NCBI GenBank assembly: GCA_947652615.1
Contig: CANTDX010000014.1
Location: 1-61,341, forward strand
Origin: an uncultured Dorea sp.
Lineage (GTDB): Bacteria > Bacillota > Clostridia > Lachnospirales > Lachnospiraceae
Length of the DNA: 61,341 nucleotides
Direction of reading: 5' to 3'
The notes beneath the pieces are model-generated. The model was given only the letters and a program-made list of their open reading frames with translations, searched no databases and was not told where the DNA came from. The position numbers were made by a program, and so were the translations under genes. Shown one piece after another: positions 35,888 to 45,087 of this stretch. Within the stretch, counting starts at the first letter, position 1; every line of letters begins with the position of its first letter.

Positions 35888-36235
35888 CGGAAGTTCCTCC
35901 TTATAGTTCTACTATAACAAAAAATATCAATATAGACAATGGGAAGAATTAAATTGGGGTTGTTTTTGCTTGTTTTCACTCTATTTGATTAGTCATGGAA
36001 ATATTCTTGAAAACGGAAATGATTTCTTGAAATTGGCAGAAAATAGAATTGACTTAAAATGACAGTCTCTCTGAAACGTTATTTGTAAAGAATAGTTTGA
36101 AATATGAGAATTGAGATGTCAAGGGAAATTCCACTTGACATCCTTATAGGTTAATAGAGACTTAGATTAAAATATTCTGGAACATCCTATATAATAACTG
36201 TGAATTATGATGCGGAGTATTCCGAGGGATAGTAA
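35888..36235. other. 348-base gene-free spacer with one stem-loop
   Basis: No coding frame is supported here. The only clear structure is a stem of GATGTCAAG (36115-36123) and CTTGACATC (36134-36142) around a short loop that itself can pair GGAA with TTCC. On either strand it is not followed by a strong T-run. The spacer is A+T-rich and lies between the arginine decarboxylase gene and the DUF3791-like pair, so it may mark a breakpoint in the operon. Confidence 0.5.
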
Positions 36236-36703
36236 TTACCACATTGCAATCGCAGAAATTACTGCTGCATACCTGTTATTCTGAACTATTTTTTCGATAG
36301 ATGAGCTTAGGATTTCTTTACACAATATTCCGTGATTGATCATTGCTTCTCTCGCCATCTCACGGACTGTACTTTCCGCTTCCTCCTTACTGCACACACC
36401 CGAATATTCCATAATCACTCCTATATCTTCCGAATGTCTGGGAATCCCTACACTTACAGCCGATGCTATTTTCTCTCCTGGCTGCTTAGATGAAATCGTT
36501 CCATATGCTGTAAGCAAAACAGATCCCTCTCTTTTGTCTACTTTTCCTGCCCTCATACAATTGACAGGCAGAATACTGCTTACTCTGAGTAAATTATAAT
36601 TGGAAATGCCTGCCGAAATAAGTGCATTATCAAATGCTACTAATCTTTCTTTTGCCTCACCCATTCCTGACACAATCGTAAATTTGTCTGGATATTCAAA
36701 CAT
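36236..36703 (-). CDS. Pyruvoyl-dependent arginine decarboxylase (155 aa)
   Basis: Decarboxylates arginine to agmatine with a self-made pyruvoyl group. The conserved cleavage site reads LLRVSSILP, with the Ser42-Ser43 pair at which the chain self-cleaves and Ser43 becomes pyruvoyl. GSVLLTAYG and the ED/E residues toward the C-terminus (SEDIGVIMEYSG) also fit the family. The length matches. It lies 12 bases after the membrane-anchored GNAT gene, in the capsule operon, where such an enzyme is unexpected. Other polyamine genes are not in the window. Confidence 0.88.
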   Translation of the reverse strand: MFEYPDKFTIVSGMGEAKERLVAFDNALISAGISNYNLLRVSSILPVNCMRAGKVDKREGSVLLTAYGTISSKQPGEKIASAVSVGIPRHSEDIGVIMEYSGVCSKEEAESTVREMAREAMINHGILCKEILSSSIEKIVQNNRYAAVISAIAMW

Positions 36704-36715
36704 ACTTTTCTTCCC

Positions 36716-38458
36716 TTACCTCTCAGTATTATTACTCACTCTAGTCATCCCCACTGCTTTGGGCTTTATCGGATTTGTTGAAAATCCCGGGTATTCTTCC
36801 ACTACCAGAAATCCACAATCCTGATATAATTTCACAGCACCTTCGTTATCTTTAAGCACGCATAATTCCATACCCTCTTTTGGATGCTTCTCTAAAAAAC
36901 TCATCAATAACCGTCTGCCTATACCTGTATTCCTCTTCTTCCTGTCTACACATACATTCAGCAATGAAATCTTTTCATAATTATCTGTGGAATCATACCT
37001 GCTCAGATATTGCGAATAAACTTCATTCAAATATTCCGGGGATTCTATTCCCAGATTTCTTAAGACCTCGCATAAAACCCCAAGATTCCATTGCAGTTTC
37101 CCTTTAACCCATAATATCAGCCCGACTATCTCTTCTTCCATCACAGCCGCATACAAATTAGACAATCGGAACATTCTGTCCTCATTACCACTGAGTAAAG
37201 TTGGAATCACCTTTATTGCATTCTGCCGGCTGCCAAACATTCCTTGATAAATATACCGATCCGTATCATAAATAAGACCGGCTATTTCCCGCATCTGCCT
37301 GCCGCTTAAACATGAATCTATATCGAATTGTCTGAACGTTATTGAATCTCTTCGAATCTTCTCTTCTGCCAGTTCATATTTTTCCGTCTTCTTCTTCGCA
37401 GCCTTCAATTCTTCCAGCAATCCCTCCGCCAATTCATCTTTATATACGATCTCCACTTCTTTACTTGGTTTCCGATAAAATACTTCTTTCAGTAAAACTC
37501 TCTTAACAAGCTTTTCATTACATCTGGGCTTCACGTACAAACCGCCTATATATATTTTGTCTTCATCAGAATAAGACATTACCCCAATCACTTTTCCGCA
37601 GCTAACGGCAAATGCCTTCCCCTCATACTTAGATATTTCACTCCATTTACCGCGCAATAACCACCAAGGTTTATTATTATATTCTCCATCTTCTTTATAA
37701 ACTTTGACAGGCTGCTGGATATATAATTCATAATCTTTACATCTATCTAGCGAAGTTTCTTCCAATGGAATAGCGTAATTCTCCTTATATTTTCCCGTAC
37801 TTTCCCGGTATTCTACCCACTCTTCATATAACCGAAAGCATCCCCTGTAATACTGAGCGCACCTGACTAATTCCAAGCTTTGAACCTCCGGATTATTTAC
37901 AGCTATAAAAAATCGATATGCGAATACATCATCAATACTCTCAAATGCTAACTGGTCTTGATGAACACATGAAGCCATTCCCTCCAAATATACTAAATAA
38001 TTAATAAATATCTGTCTCTGCTCACGCAAGCTGCTCATTTCAGTTACCGGATCACCGCCTACTTCCTGTTCCAGATAGTGTTCGACCATGCACATATCTT
38101 TATTTTCGATAAAAGACTTGTTATATTCAAGCATAAACTGAGCTTCTGCTGTTTTCCTGTGTTTTATTTCCCCCTTTTGATCTTGTTTTAACTGAACGAT
38201 AATGATGCTTGCCGCTGCAATAGCCGTCATTACTTCTCCAATATTAATGGCTAATGAATACTGCTCTGTACTTTTGCCATAGATATTGAGCCATTTTATC
38301 AAATCAGAATTCAGAACGATTGAACCCAGAAGAAATATTTTATAGAAGACAATTGTCAAAAGTACAACCACAACAATCAAAAGTATGAACCATGATGTGG
38401 TCCTAAGCAGAAAGAATCTTTCCAAAATAGCTTTTAATTTCCTTTTTATCTTTTGCAT
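36716..38458 (-). CDS. Membrane-anchored protein with C-terminal GNAT domain (580 aa)
   Basis: Two hydrophobic segments at about 20-50 and 68-90 are followed by a cytoplasmic helical region with conserved Trp/Tyr/Arg (QYYRGCFRLYEEWVEYRES), typical of the DUF4760-like class. Residues about 245-310 resemble half a GNAT fold, and about 375-560 form a full GNAT, with the acetyl-CoA loop KKRNTGIGRRLLMSFLEKHP and FLVVEEYPGFST at the end. The substrate is unknown. The RBS is weak. It lies between capG and the arginine decarboxylase gene, so agmatine or a sugar is a possible acceptor (inference). Confidence 0.7.
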   Translation of the reverse strand: MQKIKRKLKAILERFFLLRTTSWFILLIVVVVLLTIVFYKIFLLGSIVLNSDLIKWLNIYGKSTEQYSLAINIGEVMTAIAAASIIIVQLKQDQKGEIKHRKTAEAQFMLEYNKSFIENKDMCMVEHYLEQEVGGDPVTEMSSLREQRQIFINYLVYLEGMASCVHQDQLAFESIDDVFAYRFFIAVNNPEVQSLELVRCAQYYRGCFRLYEEWVEYRESTGKYKENYAIPLEETSLDRCKDYELYIQQPVKVYKEDGEYNNKPWWLLRGKWSEISKYEGKAFAVSCGKVIGVMSYSDEDKIYIGGLYVKPRCNEKLVKRVLLKEVFYRKPSKEVEIVYKDELAEGLLEELKAAKKKTEKYELAEEKIRRDSITFRQFDIDSCLSGRQMREIAGLIYDTDRYIYQGMFGSRQNAIKVIPTLLSGNEDRMFRLSNLYAAVMEEEIVGLILWVKGKLQWNLGVLCEVLRNLGIESPEYLNEVYSQYLSRYDSTDNYEKISLLNVCVDRKKRNTGIGRRLLMSFLEKHPKEGMELCVLKDNEGAVKLYQDCGFLVVEEYPGFSTNPIKPKAVGMTRVSNNTER

Positions 38459-38483
38459 AACTTTTATCCGTCTTGCTTACCGC

Positions 38484-39701
38484 CTATTTTGTCTTCCGCC
38501 ACACAAACCGATCCACAATCCCCACATACGATTGTATGATCCCGACCACCTTACTGCTGACATTCTCATCCGTATAATCCGGAACCGGTATCCCACAGAG
38601 TCCTTCTTCCCTCATCTCTGCCGCCATCTCAATTGCCTGGAGCAGTCCGACCGTATCAATCCCTGACAGCACAAAACATCCTTTCTCCAGCGCCTCCGGC
38701 CTCTCTGTGCTGGTCCGTATACAGACCGCCGGAAACGGTCTGTTGACAGATGTAAAAAAGCTCGATTCCTCCGGCAATGTCCCAGAATCAGAGACAACCG
38801 CAAATGCATTCACCTGCAGACAGTTATAATCATGGAACCCTAACGGTTCATGTGCAATTACCCGGCCATTAAGCTTAAACTTCCCATCCCGTTCCATCTG
38901 TTCTAACCTCTTACGGCTCCTGGGATGGCAGGAATAGAGAACCGGCAGGCTGTACTTCTCTGCAGTCTCATTAATGGCATGAAACAATGAAAGAAAATTC
39001 TTCTCAGTATCTATATTCTCCTCCCGGTGGGCTGACAGGAGGATATACTCCCCCGGCTCTATCTTCACACCCGTTTCACGGCTTAATCTTTGATGAATAT
39101 CTGAATTTAAAATTGAATCCAGGTTATTATTTAAAACCTCCGCCATCGGAGATCCTGTCACATACGTCCGTTCCTTTGGCAGGCCGCATTCCGCAAGATA
39201 CCTTCTCGCATGCTCAGAATAAGCCAGGTTCACATCACTGATGATATCCACGATCCGCCGGTTCGTTTCCTCCGGCAGGCACTCGTCCTTACACCGGTTC
39301 CCCGCCTCCATATGGAAGATCGGGATGTGCAGACGCTTGGCGCTGATCGCTGACAGACAGCTGTTCGTATCGCCTAAGACCAGCAGCGCATCCGGGCAAA
39401 TGGAACTCATAAGCCGGTAGCTTAATGCAAGAATATTTCCCATAGTAGAACCAAGATCATCTCCAACCGCATCCAGATATACATCTGGATCCTTAAGTCC
39501 CAGATCCTTAAAAAATACTCCGTTTAAATTATAATCATAGTTCTGACCTGTATGGCAAAGGAGCGTATCAAAATACTTCCGGCACTTCTTGATCACTTCT
39601 GATAAACGAATCACTTCCGGCCTTGTGCCGACAATGATCAGAAGCTTTAATCTCCCATTATTCTTCCAGCTTATTCCACTAAAATCCATATGATCATCCA
39701 T
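38484..39701 (-). CDS. capG: UDP-GlcNAc 2-epimerase-type enzyme, CapG-like (405 aa)
   Basis: Catalyses C2 epimerisation of a UDP-amino sugar. The family motifs GTRPEVIRLSEVIKKC, LVLGDTNSCLSAI, IFHMEAGNRC (about 130-139), LLSAHREENIDT and VSDSGTLPEES are clear. It belongs with CapE and CapF just upstream as the third enzyme of UDP-N-acetyl-L-fucosamine synthesis; the alternative is plain WecB-type production of UDP-ManNAc. Four bases separate it from capF. Confidence 0.88.
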   Translation of the reverse strand: MDDHMDFSGISWKNNGRLKLLIIVGTRPEVIRLSEVIKKCRKYFDTLLCHTGQNYDYNLNGVFFKDLGLKDPDVYLDAVGDDLGSTMGNILALSYRLMSSICPDALLVLGDTNSCLSAISAKRLHIPIFHMEAGNRCKDECLPEETNRRIVDIISDVNLAYSEHARRYLAECGLPKERTYVTGSPMAEVLNNNLDSILNSDIHQRLSRETGVKIEPGEYILLSAHREENIDTEKNFLSLFHAINETAEKYSLPVLYSCHPRSRKRLEQMERDGKFKLNGRVIAHEPLGFHDYNCLQVNAFAVVSDSGTLPEESSFFTSVNRPFPAVCIRTSTERPEALEKGCFVLSGIDTVGLLQAIEMAAEMREEGLCGIPVPDYTDENVSSKVVGIIQSYVGIVDRFVWRKTK

Positions 39702-39705
39702 CCCC

Positions 39706-40926
39706 CTACTCTACCTTTTCAAAAAATGTATCCGGATGCTCCGGGTCAAATGGTTCATTGGCCCACATCACCGTGATCAGATCTTCCGTATCTGATAAAT
39801 TGATAATATTGTGGGTATACCCCGGCAGCATCTGTACCGCTTTCATCTTCTCTCCCGTGACTTCAAAGGAATGTACCGGATACGGCTCTCCCTTCTCATC
39901 CCTGCCGATCTTCCTCTCCTGGATCAGCCCGTGTCCTGAAACAACAATAAAAAGTTCCCATTTGGAATGATGCCAATGCTGTCCGCGGACATTTCCCGGT
40001 CGGGCGATATTGACGCTCACCTGACCTCCGCTGACCGTCTTGATCAACTCGGTAAATATCCCCCTGTTATCCACATTCATGGACAGATCATAAGAAATAG
40101 CCTCCTTGGGCAAATATGACAAATAGGTACTGAAAAGCTTCTTGGAAAATGACCCTTCCGGAATCTCTGGAATCAGCAGCGTATCAGACATCCTTTTAAA
40201 TGATTCCAATAAATCTACAATCTCTCCAAGCGCAGCATCATAAGTCACCGGAACATAGCAGAATCTTCCGCCTTCTCCGGCTAACAACTCGATTCCGTTA
40301 TAATCACAATGATGTTCCTTCCCCTCCAATGCGTCCAGCATCTCTTGAACCAGATCATCAATGTATAGAAGCTCCAGCCTCGTAGACCGGTCGTTCACCG
40401 TATACTCCTTGCCATTCGCAATGGCATTGCAGAAGGTCGCCACTGCAGAATTGTAATTAGGCCTGCACCATTTGCCAAAAAGATTGGGGAACCGATAAAC
40501 AAGAACACGTGCCCCTGTCTCCTGTTCATAACGGAAAAACAATTCCTCTCCTGCCAGCTTGCTCCTGCCATATTCGGAATCTGCGTACCGTCCCACCAGC
40601 GTTGCCTGGATCGAAGAACTCAGCATGATCGGACACGTATTGTGATACCTTTTTAACATATCAAGAAGCGTCGAGGCAAAACCAAAATTCCCGCTCATGA
40701 ATTCTTCCTGGCTCTTGGGACGGTTGACGCCGGCAAGATTAAAAACAAAATCACAATCCCTGCAATAAGCATCCAACAGACTTTCTTCTGTATGAACATC
40801 GTACTCATAGATATCTGTAATATCCAGATCCGGCCTTGTCCGGTCCTTCCCGTCACGGATATTTCTCAGATTTTCTATCAGATTCCGCCCGACAAACCCG
40901 GCGCTGCCCGTCACAAGTATCTTCAT
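39706..40926 (-). CDS. capF: Bifunctional 3-epimerase / 4-reductase CapF with cupin tail (406 aa)
   Basis: Residues 1-270 are an SDR domain (VTGSAGFVGRNLIENL, then YGRSKLAGE with the Tyr-Lys pair), which reduces the C4 ketone. Residues about 285-400 are a cupin (HWHHSKWELFIVVSG), which epimerises C3. The layout is that of Staphylococcus CapF, used to make UDP-N-acetyl-L-fucosamine. It overlaps capE by four bases. Confidence 0.92.
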   Translation of the reverse strand: MKILVTGSAGFVGRNLIENLRNIRDGKDRTRPDLDITDIYEYDVHTEESLLDAYCRDCDFVFNLAGVNRPKSQEEFMSGNFGFASTLLDMLKRYHNTCPIMLSSSIQATLVGRYADSEYGRSKLAGEELFFRYEQETGARVLVYRFPNLFGKWCRPNYNSAVATFCNAIANGKEYTVNDRSTRLELLYIDDLVQEMLDALEGKEHHCDYNGIELLAGEGGRFCYVPVTYDAALGEIVDLLESFKRMSDTLLIPEIPEGSFSKKLFSTYLSYLPKEAISYDLSMNVDNRGIFTELIKTVSGGQVSVNIARPGNVRGQHWHHSKWELFIVVSGHGLIQERKIGRDEKGEPYPVHSFEVTGEKMKAVQMLPGYTHNIINLSDTEDLITVMWANEPFDPEHPDTFFEKVE

Positions 40927-41966
40927 TCCTTCACCGCCTTTAACTGCTCCTTGACATAATCCGTTGTAAGGATCTTCTCTACCGTTTTCTCCACATCCAA
41001 AAGCTTCGTATTGTGGCTGGTATATGCCTCGTCCGCTTCCGTCGTTACTTGTCCGTTCACAAAATATTTATCATAGTTAAGATCACGTTCATCCGCGGAT
41101 ACACGGTAATAATCCCCCATATCCTCAGAGCGCAGACGTTCCTCTCTGGTCATAAGCGTCTCATATAATTTCTCACCGTGGCGTGTGCCGATGACCTGAG
41201 TCCCGGTATCGCCGAATAATCGCTGTACTGCTTCTGCCAGCACCCCGATGGTACTCGCATCCGCCTTCTGGATAAACAGATCTCCTGGATTCCCATGCTC
41301 AAATGCGAATTTGACCAGTTCTACAGCTTCGTCCAGATTCATGAGGAAACGCGTCATATCCGGATTCGTGATCGTGATCGGCCTGCCGCTTCTGATCTGG
41401 TCGATAAAAAGCGGGATGACAGATCCTCTGGAACACATCACGTTGCCATACCGTGTACAGCAGATCACCGTATCGCCCCGCTCCGCCGCTACTCGGGCAT
41501 TGGCTCTCACGATATGCTCCATCATGGCCTTGCTGGTACCCATGGCGTTGATCGGGTACGCCGCCTTGTCGGTGGACAAGCAGACGACTCTCTTCACCTT
41601 CGCTTCGATCGCCGCATGGAGGACATTGTTGGTTCCCTCTATGTTGGTCTGTACTGCCTCCATGGGGAAGAATTCACAGCTTGGAACCTGTTTTAAGGCG
41701 GCTGCGTGAAAGATAAAATCCACACCCGGCATGGCATCATGCACAGACTGTGGATTACGGACATTTCCTATGTAGAATTTTACTTTTGAAGCGGCTTCTG
41801 GATGCCGGGACTGTAGCTCATGACGCATGTCGTCCTGCTTTTTTTCGTCGCGGCTGAATATTCGGATTTCCTTGATATCGGTGTGAAGGAAATGCTTAAG
41901 AACAGTGTGACCGAAGGAGCCGGTGCCTCCGGTGATTAGTAAGGTTGAATTTTTGAATAGTGACAT
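40923..41966 (-). CDS. capE: UDP-GlcNAc 4,6-dehydratase / 5-epimerase CapE (347 aa)
   Basis: First enzyme of UDP-N-acetyl-L-fucosamine synthesis, an extended SDR with NAD-binding GGTGSFG (about 14-20) and conserved VFHAAALKQVP-like and STDKAAYPINAMGTSKAMME segments. The start is ATG 41966; the longer frame begins before the AAAGGAGT site. It is followed by capF and capG. Confidence 0.92.
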   Translation of the reverse strand: MSLFKNSTLLITGGTGSFGHTVLKHFLHTDIKEIRIFSRDEKKQDDMRHELQSRHPEAASKVKFYIGNVRNPQSVHDAMPGVDFIFHAAALKQVPSCEFFPMEAVQTNIEGTNNVLHAAIEAKVKRVVCLSTDKAAYPINAMGTSKAMMEHIVRANARVAAERGDTVICCTRYGNVMCSRGSVIPLFIDQIRSGRPITITNPDMTRFLMNLDEAVELVKFAFEHGNPGDLFIQKADASTIGVLAEAVQRLFGDTGTQVIGTRHGEKLYETLMTREERLRSEDMGDYYRVSADERDLNYDKYFVNGQVTTEADEAYTSHNTKLLDVEKTVEKILTTDYVKEQLKAVKE

Positions 41967-42028
41967 AGTATACTTACACTCCTTTAACAAAATGGATTTT
42001 CAACTTATACATCCATATTATTTTGTAA

Positions 42029-42109
42029 TTATCTTGTAGTTAGAAAATAAACCTTATCTGCCATTACTTCCGGTATTTCTTCCGTTTTCTCAGACTTGAT
42101 CCCTGACAA
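42029..42109 (-). CDS. Possible 26-residue leader or small protein
   Basis: A short frame starts at TTG 42109 and has AGGAGG exactly eight bases upstream (42123-42118), better than chance would give. The product is hydrophilic (SGIKSEKTEEIPEV near the start). It lies in the 197-base spacer between the formyltransferase and capE. It may be a remnant of a longer gene or a real small protein; there is no other support. Confidence 0.3.
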   Translation of the reverse strand: MSGIKSEKTEEIPEVMADKVYFLTTR

Positions 42110-42163
42110 AGTACTCTCCTCCTTAGTCTGTTAGTTGGTTTATCACCTACAAATTCAAGTATG

Positions 42164-43423
42164 TTACATTTCAGACTCAATCATAAAGCCAGAAGATTCC
42201 TTGTCAAATCTTGCTTCCCAAAGATTTAGCATTTTCTTTATATCATCAGGAATACTATCAATCTTTTCTAACTCCGAAATGTAATCTGCCAATGATAAAC
42301 CAGCATAATCTTTCTCATTGATATCTACTCCAAGTTCAGCCAACATTCTAAATAATGACCAATCACCTGTATTCATACCATAATCTTTCGCATACATCAG
42401 CAACGTACTACCATTCCAATCTTTCACACAAATATCAGCTCCGCATTGAAGAAGATATTCAACCATTTCAATATTACCACTGTATACTGCCACGGTTAGC
42501 GGAGACCTTCCGTGTCTATCCTGAGCATTCACAAGTTGCCTAGATACGCATAACTTCTTTGCTCGACTATTCTCCTTTTTCTCAATCGCAGAAAATATCT
42601 CTAACAAAACATCCTTATAAAGTTTTACATCATAATCAATTGAAACTATAACTGTATAAACCTCTGTATCTTCTAAAATAGTTCCCGGTCTCCAAACAGA
42701 ACGATTTTCCAATATCTCACATTCAACATATCGTTTTTTGTTCCATACTAATAACTGATACGGCCTAAAACTGAATGCTCGAATTTGATTTTGAATCTGA
42801 TAAGCTGTAGCATTAATGTCTAAACAAAGCTCTGAATACTTGATCTCATTTATTGAATAATATGTTGATCCGTGGGACTCCTGTTTCCATGACTGCTCAG
42901 TTCCCCTAATAACATCCGACAAATTCTTGATTATAAGCTTTGTACCCACACTAATCAATTTTTTGTATAAATCATACGATGTGTCGGACGAATATATTTT
43001 AACCTCTTCCTGATCTATAATTTCACCTGTATCAATACCACTATCTATCCGATGGAAAGTCACCCCCGTTTTATCCCTTCCATGAAGAATTGGTAAAACT
43101 GATGTATGACAACCTTTGTACAACGGAAGAAATGAAAAATGTATATTAAAAAGCCTAGCTGAAGAAAACCGTTTCGGTCTGATTATTCTGTCAAACTCAA
43201 CTGATAGGAAAACCAGATCTTCAATCCCATATACCTCATTCAATTTCAATACTCTTATATCGTGCTTTCTTGCATGCCACAGCAAAGATCTCTGCCATCC
43301 ATTTTCTCCCAAATCATTTTTGTTACAAACAACAACAATTTCATCATCCTTATAAGTGTTGATGCAATATAGTAATACATCTACTGCTATGTTATTTTTT
43401 CCAGCAATACATATCGTTTTCAT
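42164..43423 (-). CDS. Sugar N-formyltransferase with C-terminal ankyrin repeats, QdtF-like (419 aa)
   Basis: Transfers a formyl group from N10-formyl-tetrahydrofolate to an amino sugar nucleotide. The catalytic triad is Asn93, His95 (LFNIHFSFLPLYKG) and Asp131 (SGIDTGEI). Residues about 205-310 form the second domain, and about 313-400 hold two to three ankyrin repeats (HGRSPLTVAVYSGNIEMVE). QdtF of Providencia has this same unusual fusion and modifies dTDP-3-amino-3,6-dideoxyglucose. The start overlaps the upstream acetyltransferase stop (ATGA), but it also has its own GGGAGG site. It competes for the same amine as the acetyltransferase (inference). Confidence 0.9.
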   Translation of the reverse strand: MKTICIAGKNNIAVDVLLYCINTYKDDEIVVVCNKNDLGENGWQRSLLWHARKHDIRVLKLNEVYGIEDLVFLSVEFDRIIRPKRFSSARLFNIHFSFLPLYKGCHTSVLPILHGRDKTGVTFHRIDSGIDTGEIIDQEEVKIYSSDTSYDLYKKLISVGTKLIIKNLSDVIRGTEQSWKQESHGSTYYSINEIKYSELCLDINATAYQIQNQIRAFSFRPYQLLVWNKKRYVECEILENRSVWRPGTILEDTEVYTVIVSIDYDVKLYKDVLLEIFSAIEKKENSRAKKLCVSRQLVNAQDRHGRSPLTVAVYSGNIEMVEYLLQCGADICVKDWNGSTLLMYAKDYGMNTGDWSLFRMLAELGVDINEKDYAGLSLADYISELEKIDSIPDDIKKMLNLWEARFDKESSGFMIESEM

Positions 43424-43980
43424 CCACAGATCCTCCCATCGCTAATAGTCATTTCCCATAGGCAGTCTGTGTCTACTCTTATATCTATCTGGGATATTTG
43501 AACCAGTAATATCTCTGAATCTGTTCTGTACTGTACCCCCCCCCCCTCGATACATATATCAGATTGGTTTACTTTGACATAATTATTCTTCTCATAAAAC
43601 CTGACCGCACGATAATTATCAGGATTTACGCACCAATATACATATTTAAGTCCATACTTAGATATTGCCATTTTCAATATTGCTTCCATTCCATATTTTG
43701 CATACCCTTTTCCCATCGCTGATCTGCGAACGGTTATAGCAAATTCAGCACTCTTATCATTTATATGCTTAAGGCTCACGGTGCCCATATACTCATCAAT
43801 ATCTGACACAATAGCTAAGTTTAAATTTTTTTTATCATCTTGGCTTTGCACAATAAACTGCTCGGCATCCTGTAGAGTTTTAGAAGCAAAATCTGCCTGC
43901 AGATTCGCTGTTACATTCTCATTATGCATCCATTCAAGCATAAATGGGGCATCTTTTAATTCAAGTTTTCTTAAATACAT
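43420..43980 (-). CDS. GNAT acetyltransferase with an 11-G tract, probably phase-variable (186 aa)
   Basis: A RimJ/RimL-type acetyltransferase (acetyl-CoA loop VRRSAMGKGYAKYGMEAIL at about 80-98, then NPDNYRAVRFYEKNNY). It should acetylate the 3-amino sugar made by the next two enzymes. Codons for CIEGGG fall in a run of 11 G (43546-43536). As sequenced, the frame continues for 38 residues and ends in the ATGA that starts the formyltransferase gene. With one G fewer it would end 16 residues after the tract, at 43485, with a YSTEQIQRYYWFKYPR tail that looks more like related proteins. So the present state may be the altered one. Confidence 0.8.
   Translation of the reverse strand: MYLRKLELKDAPFMLEWMHNENVTANLQADFASKTLQDAEQFIVQSQDDKKNLNLAIVSDIDEYMGTVSLKHINDKSAEFAITVRRSAMGKGYAKYGMEAILKMAISKYGLKYVYWCVNPDNYRAVRFYEKNNYVKVNQSDICIEGGGVQYRTDSEILLVQISQIDIRVDTDCLWEMTISDGRICG
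43536..43546 (-). repeat. Homopolymer tract, 11 consecutive G on the coding strand
   Basis: An uninterrupted run of 11 C on the plus strand (11 G in the transcript) lies inside the acetyltransferase gene, in an otherwise A+T-rich neighbourhood. Runs of this length slip readily during replication and are known phase-variation sites. Counting is from the sequence as given; a homopolymer sequencing error cannot be excluded. Confidence 0.9.
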
Positions 43981-43992
43981 ACCTATTACCTG

Positions 43993-45087
43993 TCAAAATT
44001 TATTTATTGTTTCGATTATGTAGTTAATCTCGCTATCATTCAATCCATAATACATGGGAATACTAAGTTCCTTTTCGCTAATTTCTTCTGCAATTGGTAA
44101 TGCTCCTATGGGGATATTTAAATCCTTATAGCATTTTTGCAAGTGAATTGGAATTGGATAATGTTTATTTGTTCCGATACATTTCTCATTCAAATATTTT
44201 TCCAAGGCATCCCGCTCATCACAGCGAATACCATAGATATGCCAAACAGGATCACAATCTTCTAGAAAATATGGTGTAATAACCTTAGGATTCTTAATAC
44301 CCTCCGTATACTTCTTGGCAATTCGTCTACGTTCCGCATTCATCCGTTCAAGGTGTGGTAGCTTTGCCAAAAGGAATGCTGCTTGTAATTCGTCAAGACG
44401 ACTATTATTTCCCTTATAGATATGGTGATACTTAAAGTCAGAGCCATAATTCCCAAATATACGAACTTTCTCTGCAAGTTCTTTATTATTCGTCACGACC
44501 GCACCAGCATCACCTAATGCTCCAAGATTCTTTCCTGGATAAAAACTAAAACCAGCAACATCACCAAATGTGCCTACTTTTTGTCCTTTATATTTTGCTC
44601 CATGAGCCTGTGCACAATCCTCAACTACCTTCAGACCATACTTTTTTGCTATCTCCATAATCGAATCCATGTTGCATGCTTGTCCATAAAGATGTACAGG
44701 CATGATAGCTTTCGTCTTCTCAGTAATTTTTTCTTCAATAAGAGATGGATTTATATTAAATGTTTCAATATCTGGCTCGACAAGTACAGGAACCGCTCCA
44801 ACATATGTTACAGCAAGAGCAGTCGCTATATAAGTATTGGAGGGTACAATAACTTCATCACCTTCTCCAATATCAAGTGCTTTAAGTGCAAGCATCAAAG
44901 CGTCAAGACCATTACCTACACCAATACAATACTTGACTCCACAATACTCCGCAAATACCTTCTCAAAAGTTTTGTCCTCTATACCTTCTATATACCAAGA
45001 ACGTGTAAACACACGATCAAATGCTGCTCTTATTTCATCATTCAATTCATTCTCCATCGGATGAAACGATACAAACGGAATTTTCAT
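43993..45087 (-). CDS. PLP-dependent sugar 3-aminotransferase, QdtB/FdtB-like (364 aa)
   Basis: Transfers an amino group from glutamate to a dTDP-3-keto-6-deoxyhexose. It belongs to the DegT/DnrJ/EryC1 family: the PLP lysine is Lys186 in [16 protein letters not shown], and Asp157 ([11 protein letters not shown]) contacts the ring. Motifs for the dTDP-sugar aminotransferases (IPFVSFHP at the start) fit. It overlaps the ketoisomerase gene by four bases. The dTDP-glucose enzymes RmlA and RmlB must come from elsewhere. Confidence 0.9.
   Translation of the reverse strand: MKIPFVSFHPMENELNDEIRAAFDRVFTRSWYIEGIEDKTFEKVFAEYCGVKYCIGVGNGLDALMLALKALDIGEGDEVIVPSNTYIATALAVTYVGAVPVLVEPDIETFNINPSLIEEKITEKTKAIMPVHLYGQACNMDSIMEIAKKYGLKVVEDCAQAHGAKYKGQKVGTFGDVAGFSFYPGKNLGALGDAGAVVTNNKELAEKVRIFGNYGSDFKYHHIYKGNNSRLDELQAAFLLAKLPHLERMNAERRRIAKKYTEGIKNPKVITPYFLEDCDPVWHIYGIRCDERDALEKYLNEKCIGTNKHYPIPIHLQKCYKDLNIPIGALPIAEEISEKELSIPMYYGLNDSEINYIIETINKF

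Noticed and set aside
35888..36235. A possible hidden gene or riboswitch in the 348-base spacer
   Set aside because: No frame with a start and ribosome binding site and no known riboswitch pattern was seen; only one stem-loop is present.
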